From assembly GCA_964398215.1 (NCBI GenBank), contig CAYNNP010000252.1, positions 1 to 9,566 on the forward strand: 9,566 nt of DNA. The letters run 5' to 3'. Made by a program: the position numbers and the translations under genes. The notes below the pieces were generated by a model. That model worked only from the letters and a program-made list of their open reading frames with translations, searched no databases and was not told the DNA's origin. This DNA comes from CAYNNP01 sp964398215. GTDB taxonomy: Bacteria; Planctomycetota; Planctomycetia; Pirellulales; Pirellulaceae. Positions within the stretch are counted from its first letter, which is position 1. Each line of letters opens with the position of its first letter. This document shows, in pieces, positions 1 through 6,760 of the stretch.

Positions 1-107
1 ACGGTCTGGCTGTGCTCGAAACAGGCTAACGCCTTATCACTCACAAAAAAACGCTTCCCAAAAAAAGATCACAGCCTCGGAGGCCGGAGAAGGTCGTGGC
101 TGCTTGC

Positions 108-128
108 CGGAAGTCTTGGCGACTTCCG
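108..128. repeat. Perfect 8-bp hairpin, possible dispersed repeat
   Basis: CGGAAGTC, a 5-nt loop TTGGC, then GACTTCCG: a perfect 8-bp stem. From memory, a similar AGTCTTGGCGACTT core recurs between genes in Rhodopirellula-type genomes, which would make this one copy of a dispersed palindromic repeat rather than a local signal. No T-run follows on either strand. Confidence 0.4.
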
Positions 129-161
129 CTACGGGTTTTGCCAACTTTGCCGCTCACGTGT

Positions 162-180
162 TGGCGATTAGAGTTCGCCA
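162..180. repeat. Short perfect hairpin
   Basis: TGGCGA, a 7-nt loop, then TCGCCA: a 6-bp perfect stem between the other palindromes of the downstream region. There is no T-run, so it does not read as an intrinsic terminator. Its role is unknown and it could be chance. Confidence 0.25.
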
Positions 181-193
181 GAGCCCAATGCCA

Positions 194-285
194 AGTGCCC
201 GAAACCGGAGACACAGGAAACAAAGAAATTTCGCAGCCGTTACACGCGTTCCTCGGTACTACCTGTGACCCCGATTTCGGGCACT
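194..285. repeat. Long imperfect inverted repeat after the last gene
   Basis: The arm at 194-217 (AGTGCCCGAAA at its start, CACAGG at its end) matches the reverse complement of 262-285 at 21 of 24 positions by eye, with a 44-nt spacer. It begins 38 nt past the stop of the dehydrogenase gene, so the operon transcript would fold into a long stem here. It could be a 3' end or mRNA-stabilising structure, or the remains of a small inverted-repeat element. No T-run follows it on the minus strand. Confidence 0.5.
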
Positions 286-322
286 GTACAAGATTAGGTC
301 AGACTCTAGTTAAGGTTTGCAC

Positions 323-1258
323 TCATGCTACCCGCAGCATCACTTTATCCAAAGTTTTTCTTAGAGCTGCAGCACTAGAACGAAGTCCTTGGACTTCTTT
401 GGGCCAAAGCTCGATTTCCATTCGGTCAACCGCACCACATTGCCCCACTACGGTAGGCACAGACAAGGCAACATCCCGAATACCGTAGCAACCTTGCTGA
501 ACTGTGCTTACTGGTAATACGCGTCGTTGATCAAGCGCCACCGCATGGATTACATCACGAATAGCAATTCCAACCGCAAAGCCCGCCCCACCCTTGCGTT
601 TAATGACTTCGGCACCACTCCCTCTGGTGCGGGTAAAAAGCTGATTTGCAAGGGTCGGACCCCACCCTGGGTAGCGGTCTAGGGGCAGACCAGCGACCGT
701 AGCACTGCTCCAGATGGGCACCATTGACTCGCCATGTTCACCCAAAATTAGCGCCTTCGTTTGAGTAGGCGGGCACTTCAATTGTTCCGAAATCAAGGAA
801 CAGAACCGGATCGTATCCAGCTGGGTTCCCAAACCAATGACTTGAGTATCAGGCAAACCAAGATACTGAGCTGCGACGTAGGTCAATATGTCCACTGGAT
901 TGCTGACAACGACCACGATGGCGGACGGTTTTGGCCCGGCCGCTTTGATGTCTCGCAGGATCTGAACAAACAAGTCGGTATTTCGATTGATCAAGTCCAA
1001 CCGCGACTCATCTGGCTTTCGACGCAGACCGGCCGTGATGCAGATCACATCACTGTTTGGAATTTGTTCGTAACCGCCGCCCCGGATGACTTGGTCTGCG
1101 ACGCTTGGGGTACCGTGTTGCATGTCAAGCGCCTGGCCGTCTGCCGCTTCTCGGTTGACGTCCAAAAGCGAGATCTCGCGAACAACGCCGCCACACTGAA
1201 GTGCAAATCCGGCACAAGATCCGACCAGTCCGCCGCCGCCAATGATGGATACTTTCAT
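323..1258 (-). CDS. Lactate/malate dehydrogenase family protein of the BMC locus
   Basis: This is an NAD-dependent 2-hydroxyacid dehydrogenase, 311 aa, the usual family length. Visible features are a Rossmann glycine motif (GGGLVG, residues 8-13), Asp33 that should select NAD over NADP, NPVD at 120-123, Asp148 and Arg151 in LDTIRF, and catalytic His175 in GEHGE. The substrate loop reads GLRRKPDESR (77-86): Arg80 falls where lactate dehydrogenases have Gln and malate dehydrogenases have Arg, and Arg86 matches the conserved substrate-binding Arg. This favours oxaloacetate/malate over pyruvate/lactate. It is the last gene of the cluster, and the inferred role is recycling NADH made by the aldehyde dehydrogenase. 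No encapsulation-type extension is visible at either end. The start is preceded by GAAAGAAG, a modest ribosome-binding site. The family is certain; the substrate is inferred. Confidence 0.92.
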   Translation of the reverse strand: MKVSIIGGGGLVGSCAGFALQCGGVVREISLLDVNREAADGQALDMQHGTPSVADQVIRGGGYEQIPNSDVICITAGLRRKPDESRLDLINRNTDLFVQILRDIKAAGPKPSAIVVVVSNPVDILTYVAAQYLGLPDTQVIGLGTQLDTIRFCSLISEQLKCPPTQTKALILGEHGESMVPIWSSATVAGLPLDRYPGWGPTLANQLFTRTRGSGAEVIKRKGGAGFAVGIAIRDVIHAVALDQRRVLPVSTVQQGCYGIRDVALSVPTVVGQCGAVDRMEIELWPKEVQGLRSSAAALRKTLDKVMLRVA

Positions 1259-1315
1259 CTTCTTTCAAGTTTTAATTATGAGGGTTCTATTTCGTTCGAT
1301 CACTGCTTTCCAATC

Positions 1316-1330
1316 GCGGACGTCGTCCGC
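1316..1330. repeat. Hairpin between aldolase and dehydrogenase genes
   Basis: GCGGAC, a 3-nt loop, then GTCCGC: a perfect 6-bp GC-rich stem in the 104-nt gap between the last two genes. No T-run follows on the minus strand, so it is more likely an mRNA structure than a full terminator. Confidence 0.4.
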
Positions 1331-1362
1331 TGTAAATTGCAATCCGTTGCACACATCGACAA

Positions 1363-2253
1363 CTACTTCTGCATTTGGCGGACGACTTCATCGGTGATCA
1401 ACTTCACCAATTGTTCTTCATTCATTCCAGCCGGTAACGCAGGTGCTGGCGTTGGTGCAGTTGCTGGAGCGCTACCACCGAAACCGTTTGACGCTGGAGG
1501 TGGCGTCTCGAAAGCACGCCGCTGGACACCAGAATCGGCCCACGATTCGCGAAAGATATCGTTGGCACAAATGTCACAGTCTTCGTAGTCCTTGGTGTTC
1601 CGCGGGTCCTTGTAGCCCCACTGGTCTTTCAAGTCCAACAGTTCCTGCGATTTCTGTTGATCCAAGTACGCTACGTTTCCAAGCTGACGTGCCAACAACA
1701 ACATCCGGCAATATGAATCCAGGATCTCTGTCCACCAATAAGCTTGCTCGACGTTCTCGCCGTAAGAAACCGTCCCATGATTGGCCAAGATGATGACGTT
1801 GGTACGATCCACGAATGGGATGATGGTATCAGCAAAGGCTTGCCCACCAGGTGTTTCGTACTTGGTGATCGGCACGTCACCCAGAAAGACTTCTACTTCA
1901 GGCAAAATGCACTGAGGAATCGGTTCACGAGCGATCGCAAACGCCGTTGCATGCGGTGGGTGGCAGTGAACGACACTGCGAATGTCTTCACGTTGGCGGT
2001 AGATCTCGAGGTGAAGCAACGCTTCGCTCGAACGTTTTTTCCGACCAGCGATTTGCTTGCCAGTCATATCAATCGTGGAGATGTCGTCTGGCGTCAAGAA
2101 TCCCTTGCAGTGCAACGTCGGCGTACAAAGGACTTCATTGTCGCTAACTCGGACCGTGATGTTTCCATCGTTGGCAGCCGCAAATTGGCGGTTGTAGATT
2201 CGACGTCCGATGTCGCACATCTCTTGTTTGACTTTATGTACGTTCATATTCAT
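1363..2253 (-). CDS. Class II sugar-phosphate aldolase (fuculose/rhamnulose-1-phosphate type) with C-terminal encapsulation peptide
   Basis: The product (296 aa) is a zinc-dependent FucA/AraD-family aldolase expected to cleave L-fuculose-1-phosphate or L-rhamnulose-1-phosphate to DHAP and L-lactaldehyde, the aldehyde the compartment then oxidises. The fold runs over residues 1 to about 215: GN in the phosphate-binding loop (30-31), catalytic Glu77 in SSE, and zinc ligands His96, His98 (HCH) and His159 (NHG). The family is usually about 210-230 aa; here an extra part follows. It holds a CxxC (Cys226, Cys229), a Pro/Ala-rich linker (about 251-276) and a final amphipathic helix (277-296, EEQLVKLITDEVVRQM). 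That layout is the classic C-terminal encapsulation peptide. The start is MNMN; residue 3 is an alternative start. An AGG lies 9 nt upstream of the chosen ATG. Which of the two sugar phosphates it prefers cannot be read from sequence. Confidence 0.93.
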   Translation of the reverse strand: MNMNVHKVKQEMCDIGRRIYNRQFAAANDGNITVRVSDNEVLCTPTLHCKGFLTPDDISTIDMTGKQIAGRKKRSSEALLHLEIYRQREDIRSVVHCHPPHATAFAIAREPIPQCILPEVEVFLGDVPITKYETPGGQAFADTIIPFVDRTNVIILANHGTVSYGENVEQAYWWTEILDSYCRMLLLARQLGNVAYLDQQKSQELLDLKDQWGYKDPRNTKDYEDCDICANDIFRESWADSGVQRRAFETPPPASNGFGGSAPATAPTPAPALPAGMNEEQLVKLITDEVVRQMQK

Positions 2254-2341
2254 TGGTTTCTGCCTATAAGTTTCAGGTTGTGTTTTGTGTTGGTGTCTGT
2301 CTGTTGCAGTTTGTCAGGGCGAGTCGATAACGGCATGCAAG

Positions 2342-2623
2342 TCACTTAAAATCAACGTCATCCAGCAGCGCGACTATCGACGCATCCAAAGGCTTCACCT
2401 CCGGCCGGAACGGTTGTGCTGACTCCGGCCCTTCGGCAAGCGCCACCAAATCACCGATTCCAGTTCCGCACAGATCCCAAGCCACGATGGTGTCGCCACC
2501 AAGTGGTTGCTCCTCGAGTCGCTCGATATCGTCAACGATCTCGACGCAGCGCAACTGTGATGCTTTCATCGAAGGATGAAAACGCGAAAGCGTCACTGTT
2601 CCAATGGTTCGTGCAAGTTTCAT
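2342..2623 (-). CDS. BMC-P (EutN/CcmL family) shell vertex protein, third paralogue
   Basis: The product (93 aa) is a pentameric vertex protein that caps shell corners. It opens with MKLARTIGTV, the typical EutN/CcmL first strand, and has the conserved core VAWDLCGTGIGD at 47-58. It is the most divergent of the three: the usual GSSAR-like segment after the core is replaced by GPESAQPF. The reading frame is open to an upstream ATG at 2689, but that would overlap the preceding gene and add 22 residues without family similarity. I therefore chose the ATG at 2623, which lies 52 nt past the preceding stop; its ribosome-binding site is weak. It sits between the unknown gene and the aldolase. Confidence 0.88.
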   Translation of the reverse strand: MKLARTIGTVTLSRFHPSMKASQLRCVEIVDDIERLEEQPLGGDTIVAWDLCGTGIGDLVALAEGPESAQPFRPEVKPLDASIVALLDDVDFK

Positions 2624-2675
2624 AGTTCTGTTCGTCGTTTCTTGTCCTGGCGACCCGTGACCCTTTCGCGGGTGT

Positions 2676-3305
2676 TCACGATTTCGCAATCTTGGCCACA
2701 GCGTTCACTGCCGCGACCAAATTCAATTTCTTCATGTCCAAAACCCAAACCTCTGGGTCCAACTCTGCTGCAAACCGTCCGACATCCGCCATCGCTGCAA
2801 CCATCGCAGCCCGCTTGCCTTGGTTTGCAATGATCCGGTGCAAGTCGACTGCCGGCGTGTCGCTCAAAACGACATGGCAACCGATCGCATTGATCCCGCG
2901 AGCAGACAGTTGACCGATCGCAGCGATTGCACGATTCGGTTCCGAGCTATCGGTGATGAATTGGTTGATCGGCCCGGCGTTGGTGTTGGCTTTGGTTTGT
3001 GGTTGCATCGCCAGCGGGATTTCTACGCTGCGAGTGATTTCTATTCCGCGTCTGGCGGCTTCGTCTTTCGCAGCCGGTGTCACGATGGCTTTCATGTCGA
3101 CAAAAACTTGCGACGGATGCCCGCTTACCGATTCAATGGTTGCGACGGTGATAACACGGTCACTGATTGAAACGGCTGTTTGATTTGTCGGATGCGCGAG
3201 GGTTGTTTCAGGATTACCGGCCAACCGCTGCATCACCAACCGTACGATCGCAGCTATCTGCGCCGAATCAGCTAGAGAGTCAGTAGGTTGGGTTGAAGTT
3301 GTCAT
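2676..3305 (-). CDS. Conserved BMC-locus protein of unknown function with N-terminal encapsulation-like helix
   Basis: I do not recognise a defined function. The 209-aa product starts with a polar stretch, then an amphipathic helix (about residues 14-30, AQIAAIVRLVMQRLAG), then a Pro/Thr-rich linker (31-45). This is the same arrangement as the encapsulation peptides of the aldehyde dehydrogenase and PduL here. Residues 46-95 hold a beta-rich part with VTPAAKDEAARRGIEI (75-90), a type of motif I recall from other BMC-associated proteins. Residues 120-209 (NQGKRAAMV, then EVWVLD) faintly recall the RpiB/LacA sugar-phosphate isomerase fold, but I see no counterpart of its catalytic Cys motif. 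The frame is open to an ATG at 3335. The ATG at 3305 is preferred because AGGA lies 11 nt before it, while the upstream ATG has no such site. Cargo or a core component is inferred from context. Confidence 0.8.
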   Translation of the reverse strand: MTTSTQPTDSLADSAQIAAIVRLVMQRLAGNPETTLAHPTNQTAVSISDRVITVATIESVSGHPSQVFVDMKAIVTPAAKDEAARRGIEITRSVEIPLAMQPQTKANTNAGPINQFITDSSEPNRAIAAIGQLSARGINAIGCHVVLSDTPAVDLHRIIANQGKRAAMVAAMADVGRFAAELDPEVWVLDMKKLNLVAAVNAVAKIAKS

Positions 3306-3373
3306 TGTGTGTTTTGTCCTGACACGCTCTGGCATAGTCGACAGACGGAAGTCAAAAGCGGTTTGCCAGTTTG

Positions 3374-3628
3374 TTAGTCAACGATTCCCGCCACGCTCCA
3401 GCGTGCTGGCGTCGCCTTGTGTGAAGTCACCGTGCGAGCATACGAACCATCGCTGGTTAAGATCACTTTGTCTCCGATTCGTGCGCCAAAACTATCGATC
3501 ACCAAAAGTGGCGGACCGTCGTTGGCGTCATCTGTTCCAAATGGCTGAGCAATCACTAAGCGTTGGCCTTCAAAGCTTTCATGCTTGATGGTGGCGTGGG
3601 CTGTCGCGATTACTTTTGCTGGTTGCAT
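3374..3628 (-). CDS. BMC-P (EutN/CcmL family) shell vertex protein, second paralogue
   Basis: This is a short (84 aa) EutN/CcmL-family pentamer subunit. The core is VIDSFGARIGDKVILTSDGSYAR (three blocks, residues 43-65), followed by the closing strand SVAGIVD that ends the protein, so there is no C-terminal tail. The start MQPAKVIATA aligns with the family's first strand. GAAAGA sits directly before the ATG, so initiation looks weak; the same TTGAAAGA string precedes the dehydrogenase start. It lies 72 nt after the aldehyde dehydrogenase stop and 68 nt before the chosen start of the unknown gene. It is clearly different in sequence from the other two BMC-P copies, so they are old paralogues rather than a recent duplication. 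Confidence 0.9.
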   Translation of the reverse strand: MQPAKVIATAHATIKHESFEGQRLVIAQPFGTDDANDGPPLLVIDSFGARIGDKVILTSDGSYARTVTSHKATPARWSVAGIVD

Positions 3629-3672
3629 TCTTTCAAAAGGCCTAACGTTGTTGGGGCAAGTCGTCTTTGCAG

Positions 3673-3692
3673 CACCCTCTTGCGTGAGGGTG
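3673..3692. repeat. Hairpin just after the aldehyde dehydrogenase gene
   Basis: CACCCTC, a 6-nt loop, then GAGGGTG: a perfect 7-bp stem starting 8 nt past the aldehyde dehydrogenase stop on the minus strand. No T-run follows. It could protect the 3' end of the upstream message or set the level of the downstream BMC-P. Confidence 0.45.
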
Positions 3693-3700
3693 GATTTCGT

Positions 3701-5146
3701 TTACACCACTCGTAGCTCGTCGATCATGCTACAGCGACGTTCTCTGGTGAACGTGATGGGTGTTGTCACGCCTTCGCCGGTTGGTCCTGCGATCGAGAAT
3801 GACAGGTATCCTTCACCGCCCAATCCTAGTGACGCCATGCACGGACCGTTTTTGACGTACAGCGTCGTATCGAGCTCGCGGCCCATCTTGGTCATGTTGG
3901 AGACGTTGCGCGAGTGAATGATCGCCGTGTGGCGGAAGCCATGTTCGTACTCTTTTGCCAATGCGATCGCGTGATCAACGTTGCGTGCTCGTACGAAAGG
4001 CACAAACGGCATCATTTGTTCCACGCTGACGAACGGATGATGCTCGTCGGTTTCGCCAAACACCAGTTCCGTTGTCGCAGGCACATTCACGCCCGCAGCG
4101 GCAGCCAAGAACGATGCGTCTTGACCGATAAAGTCTTTGGCGGCCGCATCATGATTATCGTCTCCGACTTGGACAATCGCTTTGCTGGTCAACGCTGCAA
4201 TCTGCTGCGAGTTCAACTCTGCGGCTCCAGCGTTTCGCATCGCCGCCATCATTTGGTCAAACACGCTATCAACCACAAAGACTTCTTTTTCTGCGATGCA
4301 CAGCAAGTTATTGTCGTACGCAGCACCCTGAATGATGCACCTAGCGGCGTTATCAAGGTCAGCTGTTTCATCAACAACAACCGGTGGGTTGCCAGGCCCG
4401 GCGACAATCGCTCGCTTGCCACTGTTCAGTGCCGCGCGGCCAACGGCGGGTCCGCCAGTCACACAGATCAAGGCAACTTGTCGATGCTTGAACAAAGCGT
4501 TGGCGCTTTCCAAAGTTGGTTCAGCGATCACACAAATGAGGTTGTCGATGCCGACTTCTCGGGAGATCGCTTCATTGAATCGTCGCACGCCCTCAGTCGC
4601 AACACGCTTGCCGCTTGGGTGCGGATTCACAACAACCGCGTTGCCACCGGCAATCATGCTAACCGAGTTGCCAGTGATCGTAGGCAAACTGTGAGTAACC
4701 GGAGTGATGGCGCCAATGACTCCAAACGGAGCTCGTTCAATGACAGCCAAACCATTGTCACCGCTATAGCACTTGGTATCCAAGAACTCAGTTCCTGGCG
4801 AAAGCATGCCTAGCGTTTTCAGTTTTTCGATCTTGTGCTCAAGACGCCCAATCTTGGTTTCTTCCATCTCCATCGATCCGAGTTCTTCACAATTATCGAT
4901 TGAGATGCGGCGAATGATGTCAATGACCTTGGTGCGATCAGCCATTGGTCGTTCACGCAATTGCTCAAATGCTGCGCGAGCAGCTGTGACGGCAGAGTCG
5001 GCGTCATAAAAGACACCGTGACGCCCACCAGCAACAGCGTTGGTGCTAGCTGGAGCAGAATTTCCATTGCGACCTGGAGGCATTGGACCGACTTCGGCCA
5101 ATACCTGCGCGACGACGTTTCGGATCAGGTCTTCGTTGTATTTCAT
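3701..5146 (-). CDS. CoA-acylating aldehyde dehydrogenase (PduP/EutE-like), BMC core enzyme
   Basis: The 481-aa enzyme oxidises an aldehyde with NAD and CoA to an acyl-CoA; in this locus type L-lactaldehyde to lactyl-CoA is the expected reaction. Residues 1-20 (EDLIRNVVAQVLAEVG) form an amphipathic helix, followed by a Pro/Asn/Ala-rich linker to about 42: an N-terminal encapsulation peptide as in PduP. The catalytic domain follows: VTGGPAVGRAAL (229-240) in the cofactor region, PGNPPVVVDETADL (251-264), and catalytic Cys283 in DNNLLCIAEKE, the signature of the PduP/EutE group. The length matches the family. The start is chosen because the encapsulation helix begins at once; the ATG is preceded by AACCAAACC, identical to the BMC-P gene upstream. 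It lies 62 nt after that gene. Function is secure at family level; substrate is inferred from the aldolase. Confidence 0.95.
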   Translation of the reverse strand: MKYNEDLIRNVVAQVLAEVGPMPPGRNGNSAPASTNAVAGGRHGVFYDADSAVTAARAAFEQLRERPMADRTKVIDIIRRISIDNCEELGSMEMEETKIGRLEHKIEKLKTLGMLSPGTEFLDTKCYSGDNGLAVIERAPFGVIGAITPVTHSLPTITGNSVSMIAGGNAVVVNPHPSGKRVATEGVRRFNEAISREVGIDNLICVIAEPTLESANALFKHRQVALICVTGGPAVGRAALNSGKRAIVAGPGNPPVVVDETADLDNAARCIIQGAAYDNNLLCIAEKEVFVVDSVFDQMMAAMRNAGAAELNSQQIAALTSKAIVQVGDDNHDAAAKDFIGQDASFLAAAAGVNVPATTELVFGETDEHHPFVSVEQMMPFVPFVRARNVDHAIALAKEYEHGFRHTAIIHSRNVSNMTKMGRELDTTLYVKNGPCMASLGLGGEGYLSFSIAGPTGEGVTTPITFTRERRCSMIDELRVV

Positions 5147-5208
5147 GGTTTGGTTCTCTTGGATTTACCGCGCTGAGCCATCCCAAAATCGGAACGGCAA
5201 AGTAGTTA

Positions 5209-5517
5209 CTAACTCCGCGAATAAACGCTGTCTTTGTCAATGTGAACGTTGTCGACGATGCCGATAATCACGGCATCGATTGGCAACTCTTTTGTTTCCG
5301 GCGTCAGCCTTGCGCTACTACCTTGCGTGATCAAAACAAAGTCATCTTCGCCCGCGCCCAATGTGTCGACGGCGATAAAAGTACGTCCAGTCGTCACCAA
5401 CGATTCGCGACTCTCGCCGCACAATCGATAGGGTTCGACCACCAGCAACTTGTGGCCAGTCATCGTTTCTACCTTTTGGGTACTGACGACCGATCCAGTG
5501 ACTTTGGCTATGAACAT
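5209..5517 (-). CDS. BMC-P (EutN/CcmL family) shell vertex protein, first paralogue
   Basis: The 102-aa product is the most canonical of the three vertex proteins. It starts MFIAKVTGSV and carries the family core AVDTLGAGEDDFVLI (49-63) with QGSSAR (65-70), then closes with IIGIVDNV (84-91). A charged tail of about 11 residues follows, which the second paralogue lacks. It begins 25 nt after the kinase stop and ends 62 nt before the aldehyde dehydrogenase. The start codon has the same preceding 9 bases (AACCAAACC) as the aldehyde dehydrogenase start, with no clear Shine-Dalgarno sequence in either case. Confidence 0.94.
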   Translation of the reverse strand: MFIAKVTGSVVSTQKVETMTGHKLLVVEPYRLCGESRESLVTTGRTFIAVDTLGAGEDDFVLITQGSSARLTPETKELPIDAVIIGIVDNVHIDKDSVYSRS

Positions 5518-5542
5518 GGTTTGGTTACTCGGTTAACGATCA

Positions 5543-6727
5543 CTAGCATTTCAAAACGCTGACGGTTTGTCGCGCAACGATCAGTTCTTCGTTGGTCGGA
5601 ATCACCCACAGTTGTGTGCGACTACTGCCAGTATGGAATTTCGACTCACCGCTGACGGCGTCGTTCGCCGCAACATCAAGCTCAATTCCAATCTCTTGTA
5701 AATCTTGGCACACGGCGGCACGAATCGATTTTCCATTTTCGCCAATGCCACCAGTGAAGACGATCGCGTCGACACCGCCCATTGCAACAATCATCCCGCC
5801 CATGTGCCGCCGAATTTCTTGCACGTAAACGTCCAAGGCCAATTGGCATCCCGCGTCACCATCGCTTGCTCCAGCTTCCAAGTCGCGAATGTCGCCACTC
5901 TTTTTGCTCAAGCCCAATAGTCCACCCTGGCTAGCCAGTGTCGACAAAACTTCGTCAAGCGTTTTGCCGGTCGCCTGCATGATCAGCGGCAAAGCGAACG
6001 GGTCAAAATCGCCGACTCGGTTGTTCTGTGGCAGTCCGGTTTGCGGCGTCATGCCCATCGTCGTCATCACACTTTGCCCGGCCTGAATCGCCGTCAAACT
6101 GCTGCTTCCGCCCAAGTGACATGAGATCACTCGAGCATCTTCACGGCCAAGCAATTCGGCACTTCGTGTGGCGATGTACCGATGACTAGCACCGTGAAAT
6201 CCCCACTTGCGAATGTGCAATTGGTCAGCCCACTGACGTGGAATGGCATACTCTTTCCGAGCAGCTGGAATCGTCTGATGAAAGTCCGTTTCAAAAGCTG
6301 CAATCAATGGCAAGTCCGGAAAACGTTCTTGCAGCGTTTTCATTGCAGCAATGTAAGGCGGGTTGTGTGCGGGCGCTGCCGCGTTCATTTCCGCCATCGC
6401 ATCCAAGACTTCATCGTCGACTTGAAAGACACCCGATTTGCGTCCACCGTGAACGGCTTTGAAACCGATCGCAGCAACTTCGCTGGCCTCTTTCAACACT
6501 CCATGCTCAGGATCCGTTAACTGTTGCAAACATGCCGCAACCGCAACGCCATGATCGGGAACGCTCATGGTCATCGTATCTGACCAATCGCCAATCTCGA
6601 CATGACACTCGCTTTCGCTCTCGCCAATACGTTCAACCGCACCGCGCGCTAGACAGCGCTCGTTGCTCATGTCGAACAAGCGATACTTAAAGCTCGTTGA
6701 ACCAAGGTTTGCTACCAGGACTAACAT
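5543..6727 (-). CDS. ackA: Acetate/propionate kinase family enzyme with altered active-site motifs
   Basis: The 394-aa protein belongs to the acetate kinase (ASKHA) family and should convert an acyl-phosphate plus ADP to a carboxylate plus ATP; lactyl-phosphate from PduL is the expected substrate here. Family landmarks: NLGSTSFKY (7-15), KAVHGG (90-95), AHNPP (120-124), FHQTIP (149-154), WGFHGASHRY, HLGGSSS, NRVGDFDP, FTGGIGEN and near the end IPTNEEL. Several positions differ from textbook enzymes: Lys90 for the HRVVHGG Arg, Glu146 for the Asp of FDTAFH, and HLGGSSS for HLGNGAS. The frame is open for 17 residues further upstream, but the ATG at 6727 fits the family start and has AAGGA 8 nt before it. 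No encapsulation-like extension is visible. The family is certain; the physiological substrate is inferred. Confidence 0.93.
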   Translation of the reverse strand: MLVLVANLGSTSFKYRLFDMSNERCLARGAVERIGESESECHVEIGDWSDTMTMSVPDHGVAVAACLQQLTDPEHGVLKEASEVAAIGFKAVHGGRKSGVFQVDDEVLDAMAEMNAAAPAHNPPYIAAMKTLQERFPDLPLIAAFETDFHQTIPAARKEYAIPRQWADQLHIRKWGFHGASHRYIATRSAELLGREDARVISCHLGGSSSLTAIQAGQSVMTTMGMTPQTGLPQNNRVGDFDPFALPLIMQATGKTLDEVLSTLASQGGLLGLSKKSGDIRDLEAGASDGDAGCQLALDVYVQEIRRHMGGMIVAMGGVDAIVFTGGIGENGKSIRAAVCQDLQEIGIELDVAANDAVSGESKFHTGSSRTQLWVIPTNEELIVARQTVSVLKC

Positions 6728-6760
6728 TCCGTGTTCCTTTTGGTGATTCGCATTCCAATC

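Larger units (their letters stand above)
1..322. other. Gene-free region downstream of the BMC operon
   Basis: No convincing coding sequence is visible on either strand; the short open frames here lack a ribosome-binding site and any family motif. It holds a long imperfect inverted repeat (194-285), two perfect short hairpins (108-128 and 162-180) and two runs of seven A at 45-51 and 60-66, which are T-runs on the operon strand. The operon transcript would end in this region, but I see no classical hairpin directly followed by a T-run. Confidence 0.6.

Noticed and set aside
45..84. Intrinsic terminator on the minus strand formed by GCCTCCGAGGC and the T7 runs
   Set aside because: The stem would be only about 4 bp with a usable loop, the first T-run is 7 nt away, and it is more than 230 nt past the last stop codon.
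761..1588. 275-aa open frame on the plus strand
   Set aside because: It is antisense to the dehydrogenase and the end of the aldolase, both with clear catalytic motifs, and has no recognisable domain.
2624..2689. N-terminal extension of the third BMC-P from the upstream ATG
   Set aside because: The extra 22 residues do not fit the family, and the start would overlap the end of the preceding gene. The MKLARTIGTV start is the normal BMC-P start.
3914..4813. Long 299-aa open frame on the plus strand
   Set aside because: It lies wholly antisense to the aldehyde dehydrogenase gene, shows no family motif, and has no ribosome-binding site or neighbours on that strand. It is a by-product of codon composition.
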